Positions 1 through 11,978 of a stretch of DNA of 64,000 bases are shown piece by piece. Numbering within the stretch: position 1 is the first letter of the stretch; the number at the start of each line of letters is the position of its first letter. This stretch comes from Chaetoderma sp. LZ-2023a (Eukaryota; Mollusca; Caudofoveata; Chaetodermatida; Chaetodermatidae): assembly GCA_034401795.1 (NCBI GenBank), contig CM067370.1, positions 64,298,809-64,362,808 of the forward strand. The letters are read 5' to 3'. The notes below the pieces were generated by a model. The model saw nothing but the letters and a program-made list of their open reading frames with translations, was not told where the DNA came from and searched no databases. A program made the position numbers and the translations under genes.

Positions 1-164
1 ATAACAATACAGCACATGGTTTCACAAAATATTTCAGGATTCAGTACGATAATGTGGCATATTATGATGTACACGTGTTACGATGTACATTGCATACGTC
101 AGTGCACTGTGATGTCACATTCCTTGGTTTCATTATCAGAATAACAGACTAAACCAACACATGT

Positions 165-371
165 ACAGGCAGTTCCACCGTACGACATCGCCCGCTTGTC
201 CTTGTGGCAGAACAAACCACAGAGCACATACTTCAATGTTGCAGTATGTATCAACTGCTGAGAGAAGAGATCTGGCCTTTGTCAATCTCTTTTCTTGAAA
301 AGATGTATGGGCCTGTGGAAGAACTGCAGAAAACCACAGATTTCATCTTGAGAACGGCTCTCCAAGTGTGA
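165..371 (+). pseudogene. LINE reverse-transcriptase 3' tail, remnant
   Basis: An open frame from 219 to the TGA at 369-371 reads TEHILQCCSMYQLLREEIWP and continues to a KTTDFILRTALQV end. This resembles the extreme C-terminus of many animal non-LTR reverse transcriptases, where a CPCG motif is followed by T-EHIL-C and LR--IWP. The CPCG part (about 198-209) lies in a different frame, so at least one frameshift separates the two. No RT core or endonuclease is visible next to it within the window. It is a dead 5'-truncated LINE end. The clade cannot be assigned from this length. Confidence 0.6.
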
Positions 372-499
372 TACCAGCGATCGAAAAGAAGAAGATTATC
401 AGAATGAATCCTGAAGACTGTTCATGAATAGCTTATACTGAATCATGTTATACCGCATCTATTTTGCGTTTTTGATCTATATTTTCTCATTCTAAGGAA

Positions 500-795
500 A
501 TTAAGTCATTTCTGGATGATGGCTCAAGTTCTACTGATAGCATCTTAACCAAACTTGGCCTGTGTGTTGCCATCAGGGTCTGAAGAAACCTCTTAATTCT
601 GGGGTCAAACTGTTAAAGGTCAAGGTCATGGTAACCCAATTAATGAAATCTAGTTGCATTTCTGGATAATACCTCAAGTTCTACTGAAGGAATCTTCACA
701 AAATTTGGTGTGTGTTGTGCTTGGTGTCCGAAGAAGCCTATTAATTTAAGGGTCGATAGGTCAAAGGTTACAGTGACCCAATTAAGGAACTAGTG
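500..795. repeat. Two-copy tandem repeat (about 150 bp) with AGGTCA-type motifs
   Basis: Two diverged copies share the segments 'catttctggat', 'ctcaagttctactga' and 'ggtcaaaggt', offset by about 150 bp. Each ends in GGTCA/TGACC-like text. It resembles the larger arrays at 14.8-16.7 and 21.6-22.3 kb. Confidence 0.6.
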
Positions 796-1393
796 AGTAC
801 TTTTAATTCTAAACATATACCGTTCATGGCTGAATAAATGTCATCAGTATAGTACATACTTGCATACATAAATAAATAGGCATGAACACAATATGGTTTG
901 TCAATCTCCTTTGACACGTCACTGTATCAATCTACATGCTACATTGATCCAGCGGGTGTTGGTGGTGGTGGGTGGCATAGATTTCAACACTGTTTGATCG
1001 TCGTTCTTCGTCAGGGAAAAAGTGGCTTATCTAATACTAACTATTCAGGTGATAGAATTTGTCACCCATAATCCATTCCTAACATTTTAACTTTTTATCG
1101 GGCGGACAACGGAGCATGTTCAGACATTAGTAGCTAACTGTAGATACATTTCTACAGCCTATGATGGCTGTCATGATTTACTTTTCAACCAATCAGAAAA
1201 AACCTAGCGTGTCTGTCTCGGTATATGCGTTCAGTCATATAGGTGCCATCTATATTTTGGCAATGTGGTGTAAAATCAATTAAGCAGGTAAGCTGTTGTA
1301 TAATTTGGAACTAATTTGACTGGAAGTTGTTGCAACAGTTTTCAGTCAAAGGGGTTTCAAAATATTCAACAAGGTGATTATTAAACAATAAAG

Positions 1394-2514
1394 TACCGTA
1401 TTTCGCTTAATAGTAGCCTATGATCTAATAGAAGCCCACCCCCTAACTTTGACATATGAGCTCCAATGATTTCTTAGCAGTTTCAAAATGGCAAAACTCT
1501 GTATTAGAAGCCCACCCCCTAACTCAGCAGACTGTATAGGAAATTTTTTCTTAAGAGCAAATTTGTAAGAATAGCGTGTATAATAATAACAGTCGTGTCA
1601 CAGGGTGTGTCTACTTCAAACCGATCTCTGCCCTGATACATTCCCGGCCCCTCTAGAAGTCAATACAGGCCTCGGATTTGTAAATCTCGACCGCCTATTA
1701 GGTTAATACTAATAGTAGGCCACGTGTCTTCAAGATATAATAAAGTTTATTCCACACTTTTGTAGTCAAAATGCGCGTAAAACAGTCTTGGCGTGATTAA
1801 ATACCTTCCTTATAAATATATTTTAAGACCAAATTTATGTACCAAACAACAAGCACGGGAGAAAATGCGCATCAATTTTGTAACGCCGATCAACATTAAA
1901 TGATCCAAATTGAATTATTATGAAAGACAATATAGCCGGCTTCTTAAGTTGGCGAGCCAGCAGTTCTTTAGATGGGAGGCATCATGTTCTCGCGAGATAT
2001 TATGCGCTAATGGGAGTTTATCAAACGGGTACCCATTTTTTAAGATCAGTATAATACTCAGTTCCTATCGTGCAATGATAATATATAGATATTCCCGAGT
2101 TCCGAGTCCCCGATTCCAGAATATTTATATCCGAGTACTCGCTCTAAAATAAACTCTTCAATTGGAGGCGAATCACGTGATTTGTATTTTTTCGCGACAC
2201 CATTTTATATCAAATTGTGGATTAATTTTGATGTAATAAACGAGCTTTATTAAAGGATACGCAATATATATATGCGCTCAAGTCAAATAATTTCACTTCC
2301 CCGGTGATGTTTTGAGGTATACATTAAACATAGGCGTAGGCGGTGGGAATTTTTATGGGAGAAAATACGTTGAATTTCCGTGGTATCAATTTTAGAAAAC
2401 TTTTTTTGGAAAACTGTAATATAAGCCCATCCCCTTTCTCAGAGATGTTTGGTTGGAAATTGAACACCTCTTGTCCTAATAGAAGCCTAGGCTACTATTA
2501 AGCGAAATACGGTA
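1394..2514. mobile_element. Non-autonomous DNA transposon with terminal inverted repeats
   Basis: The left end TACCGTATTTCGCTTAATAG and the right end, read in reverse complement, are identical through TACCGTATTTCGCTTAATAGTAGCCTA (27 bp). A further AGAAGCC-type block is shared inside. No transposase is encoded; a short 80-residue frame at 1910-2152 has no recognisable motif. The core (about 2020-2370) is similar, in opposite orientation, to the core of the element at 4505-5510. I could not define target-site duplications. Confidence 0.65.
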
Positions 2515-2854
2515 TGTAACTAATTTGCACTTACATGACATCACACAGTGTGTCTTGAGGAGACAAAATGGTGGCGATCACTGTTCAACATTTACACGAT
2601 ATTACAAAGGAGATAACTGTGATACAGATAATGGAATCTGACAGGATATGAATGCTATGGAATTTATAAATCATAATCTATCTGTGCAATACAACATTTG
2701 AGATGAAATTAGCAACCATTTAAACTATAGAGGTTTTAGGCTTGAGCTTAAGTAATAGGCAGCTGAGCATCTATGCCTTTAGGCCTCGTCTTTTTCCAGC
2801 CATCAATGTGTCTGTCAATGAATGCATACATCGCTAGTTTTGATTTCATGACTT

Positions 2855-3754
2855 GGGACTGTATTCACGAAGAGGGCATAGCTTACGCCTGCCGTAACAT
2901 ACACCCTCGAGTTACGCCGTATTCACGAAGAGGGGCATAAAAAAATCTGTCACTAATGCATGTAGGCCAGAATTTGTTGGTTACATATAGGCCGCTTATT
3001 GACGTAGTACCATACACGTCAACAGCTGTCAAAATGTGTGGCCTACACTTCAACATGGAACACTGAACAGGCTAGCTACCATCGACTCAAAATTTAGTAT
3101 GTATGCTTAATACTAACAGATAAATAAATAAATAAATATTATTTCGTACGTTGTATCGAGTCTGACTGACCTAGCATATAACCATTCATTAGTAAAAGGC
3201 TTGTCATTACAAAAACTAAGCGCTGTGAAAACGTGTAATTTTTATATTCTTGCAACCTTTCTTTAGCAATTCTGAAGCCTTTTTGGGAAAACTTGACTTG
3301 AGCGTGGCGAGTCATTCAAGCCGTTCACATGCGCTTGTTGCCAGCCAATGACATATTGCTCTACCATATTTATTTACCATATTGTTTCAGCTTCACATTC
3401 AGCACACTGTGGGTACTTTGAATACTGAAATAGGAAACGTGTTCAGCTCAAATATAAAAAAACACGTCTCCTATGGCTTCATATTAAATAACACTTAATA
3501 TTTACAAAATGTCAGCTAAATGCAAATTCAATTTATAAAATTAGCAATATCTGATATTCGACTAAAATTCGAGACCACGTCAAAAACGCTGTAAATAATG
3601 ACTTACGCCTTGTAGTTGGAGGGCATAAGTTATGCCCGATTTTATGGATGGGCGTAAGCTGCGCCCTTTTCGTGAATACCGATTTAAGCCACTGGGGTCT
3701 TAGCCCTAGTTACACCTTTTCTAGTGCGTACGCCCTCTTCATGAATACGACCCC
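2855..3754. mobile_element. Non-autonomous TIR element
   Basis: The left end GGGACTGTATTCACGAAGAGGGC and the right end, read in reverse complement as GGGGTCGTATTCATGAAGAGGGC, form imperfect terminal inverted repeats of about 23 bp. Internally, CATAAG/TTACGCC-type motifs recur near both ends. TTG directly flanks both ends and may be a 3-bp target duplication. No coding capacity is visible. The superfamily is not assigned. Confidence 0.55.
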
Positions 3755-3942
3755 TTGTATGTTAGCTTCTGTTTGGATTACATGTTAATGACACTTCATT
3801 GTTATGTTAATCATGACACTTCATTGTTATGTTAATCATAGGGTGAGCAGAAAGAGATTTTTCAGACAGATTTTGACAACCTGTCTTACTGAAGTTATTT
3901 ATTTGACTATATAAATCGTCTATATTGTTCCATGACTTGTAG

Positions 3943-4044
3943 GAGGAGATTGCACGTTTACAGAGAAAGCTTGAGAGACAGAAAAAGATTGAAGTTGTTG
4001 GTGCTGCAGATGAAGTGCTAATGGCAGAGATACAAGAATACAAG
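3943..4044 (+). CDS. Bre1: Bre1 (RNF20/RNF40-type) E3 ubiquitin ligase, penultimate exon
   Basis: This 34-codon exon is bounded by ..CTTGTAG| at 3942 and |GTTAAT at 4045, with phase 0 on both sides. It reads EEIARLQRKLERQKK, then DEVLMAEIQEYK. That matches the end of the Bre1 coiled coil just before the RING in animal RNF20/RNF40, where the ending is D-ILMEEIKDYK. The helix is charged, as expected for the coiled-coil region that contacts Rad6-type E2 enzymes. Upstream exons, which make up most of the roughly 1000-residue protein, are not recognisable within 1-3942 and presumably lie before the window. Bre1 mono-ubiquitylates histone H2B in the nucleus (family knowledge). Confidence 0.9.
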
Positions 4045-4243
4045 GTTAATACTGACTTATGCTTATTTATCGTACCCGTGCCTGCATTGTGTGCATGCAT
4101 GTGTGTGTGCGCGTGCGTGTGTGTGCACGTGCATGCGTGTGTGCTTGCGTGCATGCGTGTGCATGGGTATGTGCGCACATGTGTTTTGACTAGAACTTAG
4201 CTCTTTAACACTTATGTCAGCCAAAAACAGCTTTTACAGTGTT

Positions 4244-4386
4244 CTTGAGAAATGTCAATTTGCAGAGCAAGAGAAGACTATTTTTGAAAATATATCACTG
4301 GAATGATTGGCACAATAAATGAGCCAGTCATTCCAGTGATCAATTCTCAAAAATCTTCTCTTGTTCTGTAAATGGACATTTTCTAA
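4244..4386. repeat. Hairpin repeat family B, copy 1
   Basis: This is a near-palindrome. The left arm 'gagaaatgtcaatttgcag', then 'caagagaaga..tatttttgaaaatatatcactggaatgattgg', is mirrored on the right by 'ccagtcattccagtgat..ctcaaaaatcttctcttg..ctgtaaatggacattttct'. Related copies are at 8378-8517, 11752-11897, 17439-17577 and 63571-63690. Confidence 0.75.
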
Positions 4387-4504
4387 GTGAAAATTGAAAT
4401 TTCTTGAATAAATTTGGGGATTAAAGGGTTAATGTGCAAAATAATTTCCAGGTTTTGGCTGTGATCTGGAATTACAAAAAAATTGGATCAGATCAAATTC
4501 TGGA

Positions 4505-5510
4505 TACCGTTAAAACTCGACTAAGGGACGCAGTTTTTTGGTCAAAACACATGTACTAGAAAGGGGGGTGCGTACTATAATCGAGAACATTCCTTCAGCA
4601 CATTTTTGGGTCGAAATTTTTCTTAAAAAGTCAGATTATACCACGGAAATTGAACTAAATGTTACCCTAGCCAATTCGCGCCGCCTGACGACTATGTTTA
4701 ATGTATACTCCAAAAACACCAAGCGGAAGTGAAATTATTAAATTCGGGCGCCTAAATATTGCTTATTCTTTAATACATATCACTTATTACATCAAAATTA
4801 ATCCAGAATTTGACATAAAATGGCGTCGAGAAAAGATACGTGTAGAAATCACGTGATTCGCCTCCAATCGCAAAAGATCTTTATTCTAATTAGAGCGAGT
4901 ACTCGGATATAAATATTCTGGACTCGGAACTCGGAAATTGCTATATATTATCATTGCGCGATAGGAACTGAATGTTCCCGTACCTGTTTGATAACCAACT
5001 CCCGTTAGCGCATAAGATTACACAGCGCCTCCAATCACAAAAGAGCCAGATAACCAACTCCCGTTAGCGCATAAGATCACACAGCGCCTCCAATCACAAA
5101 AGAGCCAGATAACCAACTCCCGTTAGCGCATAAGATTACACAGCGCCGCCAATCACAAAAGAGCCATTACAATCTGTTTCTATCACACGATTTCGATGTT
5201 TTCAAGGAGACATTTTATGCCAAAATTAGATTGATTTTGATGTAATAAACAATCTTTATTGAAGATACACGATATTTAGGCGGTCCTATTTAATAATTTC
5301 TCTAACATCATGATAATTTTTACTCATGCATTAAACATGACGCGGAGTGATGGTTATTTTTGATACCAATTTTCGATTTTTTAAAGGTACGTTTTTTCTA
5401 AATTTAACAGCGTCTTATACTTGAATACAAGAGTTTTTTGGGCTGATTTTGGTCAAATTTGGGACAGCGTCCTATATTCGAGGGCGGCCTTTAGTCGAGA
5501 AATTACGGTA
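4505..5510. mobile_element. Non-autonomous TIR element related to the one at 1394-2514
   Basis: The left end TACCGTTAAAACTCGACTAAG and the right end, in reverse complement TACCGTAATTTCTCGACTAA, form imperfect terminal repeats. The interior 'gagtactcggatataaatattctgg' and 'cacgtgattcgcctccaat' are reverse complements of segments inside the element at 1394-2514. The two elements therefore share a core but have different outer ends. No coding capacity. Confidence 0.6.
4990..5166. repeat. 59-bp tandem repeat, three units
   Basis: Unit starts at 4990, 5049 and 5108 each begin 'gataaccaactcccgttagc' and end 'caatcacaaaagagcca'. The units differ by single bases. The array lies inside the TIR element at 4505-5510. 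Confidence 0.85.
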
Positions 5511-5799
5511 TATGGATAGTTTGGAAACTACTTATCCAATTTAGCCCAAATCTTAGCGTAAGAAAGCATGTGACATTACAAGATGATTCCACAACTTTGG
5601 GTGTAATCTGAAAACATCAGGGAAATCTGAAAAATCTAGAGGGCAAGGGTCTGCAATCTCTGCTTGCTCTTGTTACTTCACTCACTGGACCATAGGCATT
5701 TCAACTAGAATGTTCATTAACAATAAGTAGAACTCTAATGTGTTGAGCAGACTTGTAACAAGAAAACAGAGGCCATGTTTCTTTATATATCAACTTTTC

Positions 5800-6790
5800 T
5801 TGAACAAACTTTAATGGCCCTTAGTCATCAATATGATCACCCAAATTTTGGCCCGATCACCAGCGGTTCTGGAAAAGTTGTTTTCTCGAAAACTAGGTCA
5901 TCCAAAATGGCCTACGAATGATTCGGCCAATCAAGTTCACAAGTGAACAAATTTGGTTCAGCGCTTGCCCTAGATGATATTTTATGAGTTCTGAACTGAT
6001 CCCTCAAACGGTTTCGGAGATTAAAAAAATAATTTCTAAAAATCGTCCAAAATCCAAGGTGGCTGCTGGCCCAATTGGCTGATCGGCTTTGTTTGAACAA
6101 ACTTGAATCTCTATGCCCTAAGGATGCTTCCTGCCAAATATAATTGAAATTGTCCCAGTACTTCTCGAGAAGAGGACATTTTAAGTTTCCTATTGCTTTA
6201 GTATGGGAGCATATGGCGGGAAAATGATCCAAGATGGCCGCCAAACCGTTTATCCGACCCTTTCGAAAGTTACAAATTTGAGATCAGACTACCCAAAAAC
6301 ACATAAAACCAATTTCGGCCTCAAAATCCATCAAATAAAAAATCCAATATGGCCGCCAAACATGCTATATTTTGATTGGCCCATGGTGGCCATGTTTTTT
6401 TACGTTCAACTTCTCTTGAACAAACTTTAATGGCCCTTAGTCCCTAATCATATCTGCCAAATTTTGACCTGATCCCTTCAGCAGTTCTGGAGAAGTCATT
6501 TTCGCTAAAACTAGGTCAACCAAGATGGCCGCCAAGCCATTTGACCAATCAAGTACCCTTGAACAAACTTGATTCAGCTCTTGCCCTAGATCATATTTCA
6601 TGAGGTTTGCATCAATCCCCCAAGTGATTTCAGAGATTTTTAAAGACGTTTTCTAAAATCGGCCGAAATCCAAGATGGCCATCGGCTAAATTGTTTGAAC
6701 AAACTTGGATCCCTATGGCCTAAGGATGCTTCCTGCCAAATATAATTGAAATCAGGCCAGTCATTCTTGAGAAATCGTTTAAAGGAAAAG
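5800..6790. repeat. Dispersed 'caagatggccgcc' repeat block
   Basis: It shows repeated phrases such as 'gaacaaactttaatggccc', 'aagatggccgccaa' and 'cctaaggatgcttcctgcc' (6117 and 6719), about 600 bp apart. Similar 'caagatgg' blocks are at 35810-36250 and 52980-53440. No protein-coding signal. Confidence 0.55.
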
Positions 6791-8377
6791 TTGGCGGATG
6801 GACGGACGTTGGACACACAGGCCTGTGCTGTAATGGCGAACGGTTGAACACGTTCGCCACGCGGTTACCTTATCGCTATTTAAGGTGACCTGCTATCGGT
6901 TACCTTATGAACTGGTTTTCGTTCGCCAGTACAAACTGCTCAGAAATATGTAAGAACGAAGTAAAACATGCCAAGAATTAGATGTACCAATCTGCTATAA
7001 TAAGATTACGCGATGTGCGGTTTCTCTTATTTCGGCATCTTTCTGTAAAGGTCTATGTCGCGATCAAACATACCAAACTTATGCCAAAACGTTTTAGCAT
7101 TTGTGCAATCAGATATTTTTGGCTAGGTACTCTAGGAACGAATGAATCTGCCAACAACCGAATGTTAAAGATCACTGAAATATTCCACAATGCTTGCACA
7201 CTGCAGGGCTTGAAATTTGACGGGAATAGAGATCGCGGTTATGAATTTCACCAATAAAAATTATGTCACGAATCAGCCTAGAGGGGGGTCTGCTAATTCA
7301 CCAGTATGAGAAATGTCTCGCGCGACTGCGCAGTCGTAGTTAATAATAATCCATAATGCGCACTCGTAGTTTCTGATTGGCTTGCAGGATATCCGATGTC
7401 ATTAGGCATGAATGAAAATTGCTATCGTAGTAAAATTTTGATCACGTGCCTCGTTGTCGTTCATAACGAATTAATCACTTGATTTATTTCAACCAATCTC
7501 TGTGCGACTCATGATAAATATTGATGGCTAATGGCAAACGAAAGATCTAGTCACTGTGCCACTTTTAAACGGAGTAAAGCAATATCTTAGTGCCCACTTT
7601 GACGGGTTATATAACCCAATATATTATTACTGGAAGGTTCCGACAGTAATACCACCCGATATTTAAGTGGTTCATTGCTTTGGAGCGACCGAGAAACCAG
7701 GACTATGTCAGGAAAACCGATGCGTAGTAACTTAATTCCAGTAAATCGCAACTGCAGTAAATTGTCAGTTTAAAGCGTACAAGTTTAGAAGTGTCAAGCT
7801 ATCTACTAAATGCCTTAGAGCTGGTTACGCTTTTTATTGTGGCGGACTTGCAGGTTATTGTTTTATATTATAAATATACACTGCTTGTACAAATATAAAT
7901 ATTTGGTGACAGTTACACAAAAATCTACCTGTCACCTGGGACAGGTACAATTTTATAATTTTATTCCAACCCCTGTTGTTTTGGGGCCATTAAGACAGTA
8001 GTTTTTTGATACAGGTGGAATTCTTTACAAATTAAAGGATATTCTTTTAAATAATATGACTGGAAGCCATTGCTTTCAAGGTGGTGGTGGGTGGGCTGGG
8101 GAGGGTTGCTCAACTAGGTAAGCCACAACAATGTAAGATATTCAATTCTTTGTTTTTGTAGTGGGGTTTGTGGGTGGGGTGGGAGGAGGGTGTTAAGATA
8201 GTTATAAATATCGGGTCATTAGTCACTAATTATTATAGTGGGTCGGGAAGTTTGAAATATATGTTTGGAAAAAGTATGGAATTTTATTGTGCCCAAGGTG
8301 TATGAACCCTGAAACTGTTGCAAGCTGGAAAGATGTTACTCATGAGTGTTGTCATATAAACACTGATATTTTGGCAG

Positions 8378-8517
8378 AGAAAATGTACATTTGCAGACCA
8401 AGGGAGTATTGTTTTTGGAGATTTACCACTGAATGACTGGCTCGGTTATCGAGCTTGTAATTCCAGTGGCAAAGTGTAAAAAATAGTATTCTCTTGGCAT
8501 GCAAAAATGGACATTCA
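8378..8517. repeat. Hairpin repeat family B, copy 2
   Basis: The left arm 'aatgtacatttgcagaccaag' and the right arm 'cttggcatgcaaaaatggacatt' flank 'ccactgaatgactggctcg' and its mirror 'cgagcttgtaattccagtgg'. Confidence 0.7.
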
Positions 8518-9364
8518 ATAAGCAAATATTTAGATTTTTTGACAAAATTTAGACTTTAAAGGATTAAAATAAACCGCAGATAAAACAGTCGGGTTCCCTA
8601 TATTTTCTCCTATTTTTCTGAATCTTATTTTTCTGTCAAGGGTGGCTGGTAGGCCTGCAATTTTCTTTTTAAATGTCTACCTATCATAATGAACGCATGT
8701 GTTGGTGTGGGTCCAATCCCTCTGTCTCTAAGTTCCTGTATGGTTGCTGACCACTTTAAATTGTGTGTATGTATGGGGTGGGGTTGGTGGAAGTTGTTTC
8801 TCAGGCTGCTGTATGATAAATGCATCAAAAACCTTTGTCACCCAGGTGAAGGTTGAGTGTATCATATATAATTCTAGTCATCATAGATTACGGTACATCA
8901 TGGTAGTAGTCAGTAAATGTCTTTATTGTTCAAATAATTGTAAATGGACATTCTCTAAGCAAAGTTTTCAATCTCGACAAATCTGGACCATTTTAAGTAT
9001 GTGCGTGCGTGCGTGCATTTGTGCATGCGTGCGTGTGCGTGCACGTGTGTAATTAATTGGACTGGAATCACTTCAAATTGCTTTCAAAGTTCTTATTCAC
9101 AAGACAGTACAATTTTAGCAAAGATGATTATAAGAAGAGTGGTGTGCATTGTAACCTCTTGACCTCCCACTATGACCTTTCACCTTTCCCTCAAATATCA
9201 AGATGCTTTTTCAGGACCACAATGGCAAGCTCGCACCCAAGTTTGATCAAGATGTGTCCAGTAGAACTACTTATCACGCCACACCCGTTTCAATGGCCTT
9301 GACCCCTTTAACCTTTAAATTGCATACCTAAATTTCAAGGCAACTATACAGGAAAGCTGCTGTA

Positions 9365-9455
9365 TTCTTTGAAATGAATTTGACTGGCACCTGTTTCATC
9401 CATAGGAAACAACAACTCACGGTCAAATTAGTTTGAAAATATTCAGCAGACTATT
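9365..9455. repeat. Hairpin repeat family A, diverged copy
   Basis: 'gaaatgaatttgactggcacctgtt' is mirrored by 'aacaacaactcacggtcaaattagtttgaaaatattc'. The typical family A hairpin is clearer at 20124-20217. Confidence 0.6.
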
Positions 9456-9954
9456 CATTACATCATACAGGATTTGTGGTTTCTGCTCTGTAAGCTTTAA
9501 AGTACTGAAAAATATTTAGAAATTAAGGCAACAACAGGTCGCTTGTCAAATTAGTTTCAAAATATTAAAGCAAACCAAATCTTGTATCTTATGTTAGTAG
9601 TTTTCCATTGAAAGGGTTAGCTGGCAGTGACTTAAAATAGTTGAGATTTGGCTTTAAGAAAATTGCAGTTGGCTAAAATATTGGCTATACTTTTGGGGAT
9701 ACCAGAATCTGTCCCTGACGTGGACCTACAGTATGACAATATAGGTCATAAATATGTTAACATGTTTCCAAAATTAGAACAGAAATATGTTAGTAAGAAA
9801 TTGTTCTTTTGAATAATTTGAACATAATTGTTCTGGAAACATGTTATGTTACGCCTGAGCTAATATTTGTATGATTGTTTTGAATACCAGTATTGCTGGT
9901 TAATCTTGTTTGTTTGTACTTTGTTTTCACTGTTCCAAACTTCTTTTTTCCCAG

Positions 9955-10131
9955 GATCAGTTAACGTGTCCATCGTGCAAAGTCAAGAGAAAAGATGCTG
10001 TTCTCACCAAATGTTTCCATGTATTTTGTTTAGAATGTTTAAAAACTAGATATGAAACACGGCAAAGAAAGTGTCCAAAGTGCAATGCTGGATTCGGTGC
10101 TAATGACTATCATAGACTATTTCTCGCATAG
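9955..10131 (+). CDS. Bre1: Bre1 last exon, C-terminal RING finger
   Basis: The exon follows TTTTTTCCCAG and encodes 58 residues to TAG at 10129-10131, starting [20 protein letters not shown]. It holds a full C3HC4 RING: CPSC, then C-H-C-C within [10 protein letters not shown], then CPKC. It ends [11 protein letters not shown], close to the GANDFHRIYIG end of vertebrate RNF20/RNF40. The strong match and the intact frame argue for a live gene. The RING recruits the Rad6-type E2 for H2B ubiquitylation (family knowledge). The 3'UTR is not defined; an AATAAA at 13358-13363 in AT-rich sequence is one possible end. Confidence 0.95.
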   Translation, partial: DQLTCPSCKVKRKDAVLTKCFHVFCLECLKTRYETRQRKCPKCNAGFGANDYHRLFLA

Positions 10132-11970
10132 CGAAATATTACATTTAAACTTAAAACATTCTTATGTGGAATATTTTATTCGGTTATATGTCGTATATAA
10201 TTGATGTTCATTCTTGAAAACAGTAAATACATGTACCATGAAACCCTCATATTAGTCGACCAAAATCTTGATATCTACATTTCAAAGCAACTCAGATTTT
10301 CAACTTACTGCAAATGGACATTTCTCAAAACAACTTCAGAAGCCGTTTTTTGGCATTTTGAGTGTTAAAGTGTTAACCATGCAATCAGCATCTTATGCAG
10401 ATATCCATTTTGCCACCAGCAAGCTGCTGACTGACAATCCATTGTTTCTCATATTTGGTAATCTTCCATTGTTTTCATGCAATGCCAATCGAATGTCCGT
10501 GGATTTAGTGGTGGAATTGTTGATTTAAAATGCTAAGTACAGGGAATCATAAAATGATAGACCATCACCTAGGTCAGCATGTTTTCATCATTGTTATAGC
10601 TTTTTTTATCTGTACCATTTAAATCACTCATTGCTCAAACACCAGAAGTTGTAAGAGCAGATAACCATTCCTAATACTTGAGAATCGTCTGGTTAAGATT
10701 TTGTTACATAATTTGACGCACGATCAAGAGTAATGAATGCTTTGTGGGACAGATAATAGCTAGTTGTCATATTTGCTCATATTTTGAGATTTTGACTTCT
10801 AACTAAGTGGGTTACTTTGTTCAGAAGTTACAGGCTATTCAAGAATTGGGCCAGTTTGACCTATTTTCTAGAAAATATATGTTGAAGCTTAATGGATGAA
10901 TCCAGATTTAGCTATGCCCCACCCATCTCTAGCTAAGCCCCACGCACGCTTTGCCCGTGTTGGGATTGATCGAACCCTGAACTCCCAGTCAAATTAGTCT
11001 CAAAATATTCAACTGAATGTTTATTAAATAGTAAAGATATAAATTCGTGCAATTTGATGGGCTATTAAGAGTTTATGGCAGACTTAATTATGTCATTCAT
11101 GATGTAATTGATTATGATGTCAGCCTACATGTGATGTAGTTGATTGTGACATCATATGCTTGATTGATAGACTGGATTCATCTGTTGTGTGATTAAAAAC
11201 AATAATACAACATTCAGCCAGTAGAATGTGTCTTGCCAGCAATGTGGAAGCGAGACATAGATATTACCTTTCTGATGATTGGCGACTGTGGTGGCGGCAT
11301 CACATTTAAGTTTTGCATTTAGCAGTTGTATTTTAATTTTCTATTTCATTATTGGTCATGTTGGTTAAGCCTGTCAGATCATAGCTTGGATGTTTGGTTG
11401 CCTATGCTGTTAGGAAGTGGTGTGGAGACATTGAGGTTCAGGTTCAAAGGTCAAGGTCACTGTTATGTTGCTACAAAGATGTTTTTCAACATTACATCTG
11501 CATTTTGTAAAACGTGTGATATTATATTTCATGACCGGTTAACTCTGTTGAAACTAAGCTTGAATAAATTGTTGCCTATCATGTTAAGAATCAGCATGAT
11601 GAGAATAAGGTCATAAGGTCAACAGTTAAGGTCACTGAACTATGTTCATCGTCAATGAGTAGAGCAAACAAGACTTAATTACGTGGAATTCTTGTGTATT
11701 ATTTTGTACTATGTAGACAAATTATATGGAACTCACTCAGCTTCTACAGAGGTCTTGCGAAATGTCAATTTGCAGACCAAGTAAATAGTATTTTTGAAAA
11801 TATACTACTGGGATGACTGGCTCAATAAGCGAGCGACTCCTTCCAGTGGTAAATTTCCAAAAATAGTTTTCTCTTGTTCTGTAAATTGACATTTTCTTTG
11901 AGAAAATTGAAATTTTGTGAACAAATTTAAGGCTTAAAGGGTTAATGAAATTGGAGGAGCTTTAAGTGTT
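10132..11970. other. Region downstream of Bre1, no gene seen
   Basis: It probably begins with the Bre1 3'UTR. It includes a longer dispersed element (about 10890-11180) with 'agctatgccccacccatctctagctaagc' text and family A half-arms near 10988-11020. There is also an AGGTCA-rich patch near 11440-11465 and family B copy 3 (11752-11897). No coding signal seen. Confidence 0.5.
11752..11897. repeat. Hairpin repeat family B, copy 3
   Basis: 'gcgaaatgtcaatttgcagaccaag' and its mirror 'cttgttctgtaaattgacattttct' enclose 'ctgggatgactggctca' and 'gcgactccttccagtgg'. It is followed by 'ggcttaaagggttaatg', as is copy 1. Confidence 0.7.
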
Positions 11971-11978
11971 AGGAGCTG

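Larger units (their letters stand above)
4045..9954 (+). other. Bre1: Bre1 last intron (5.9 kb), filled with repeats
   Basis: GT at 4045 and TTCTTTTTTCCCAG ending at 9954 delimit the intron. It contains a GT-rich stretch (4080-4180), a hairpin repeat (4244-4386), a TIR element (4505-5510), a 'caagatggcc' repeat block (5800-6790), another hairpin copy (8378-8517) and a GTGC-rich stretch near 9000-9050. From 6800 to 8370 I see no gene or named repeat. Confidence 0.8.

Noticed and set aside
4015-4200. 61-residue plus frame overlapping the Bre1 exon
   Set aside because: After 4044 it reads through the splice donor into a GT-rich repeat; only the exon part is coding.
6982-7257. 91-residue plus frame inside the Bre1 intron
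   Set aside because: No motif and no splice context.
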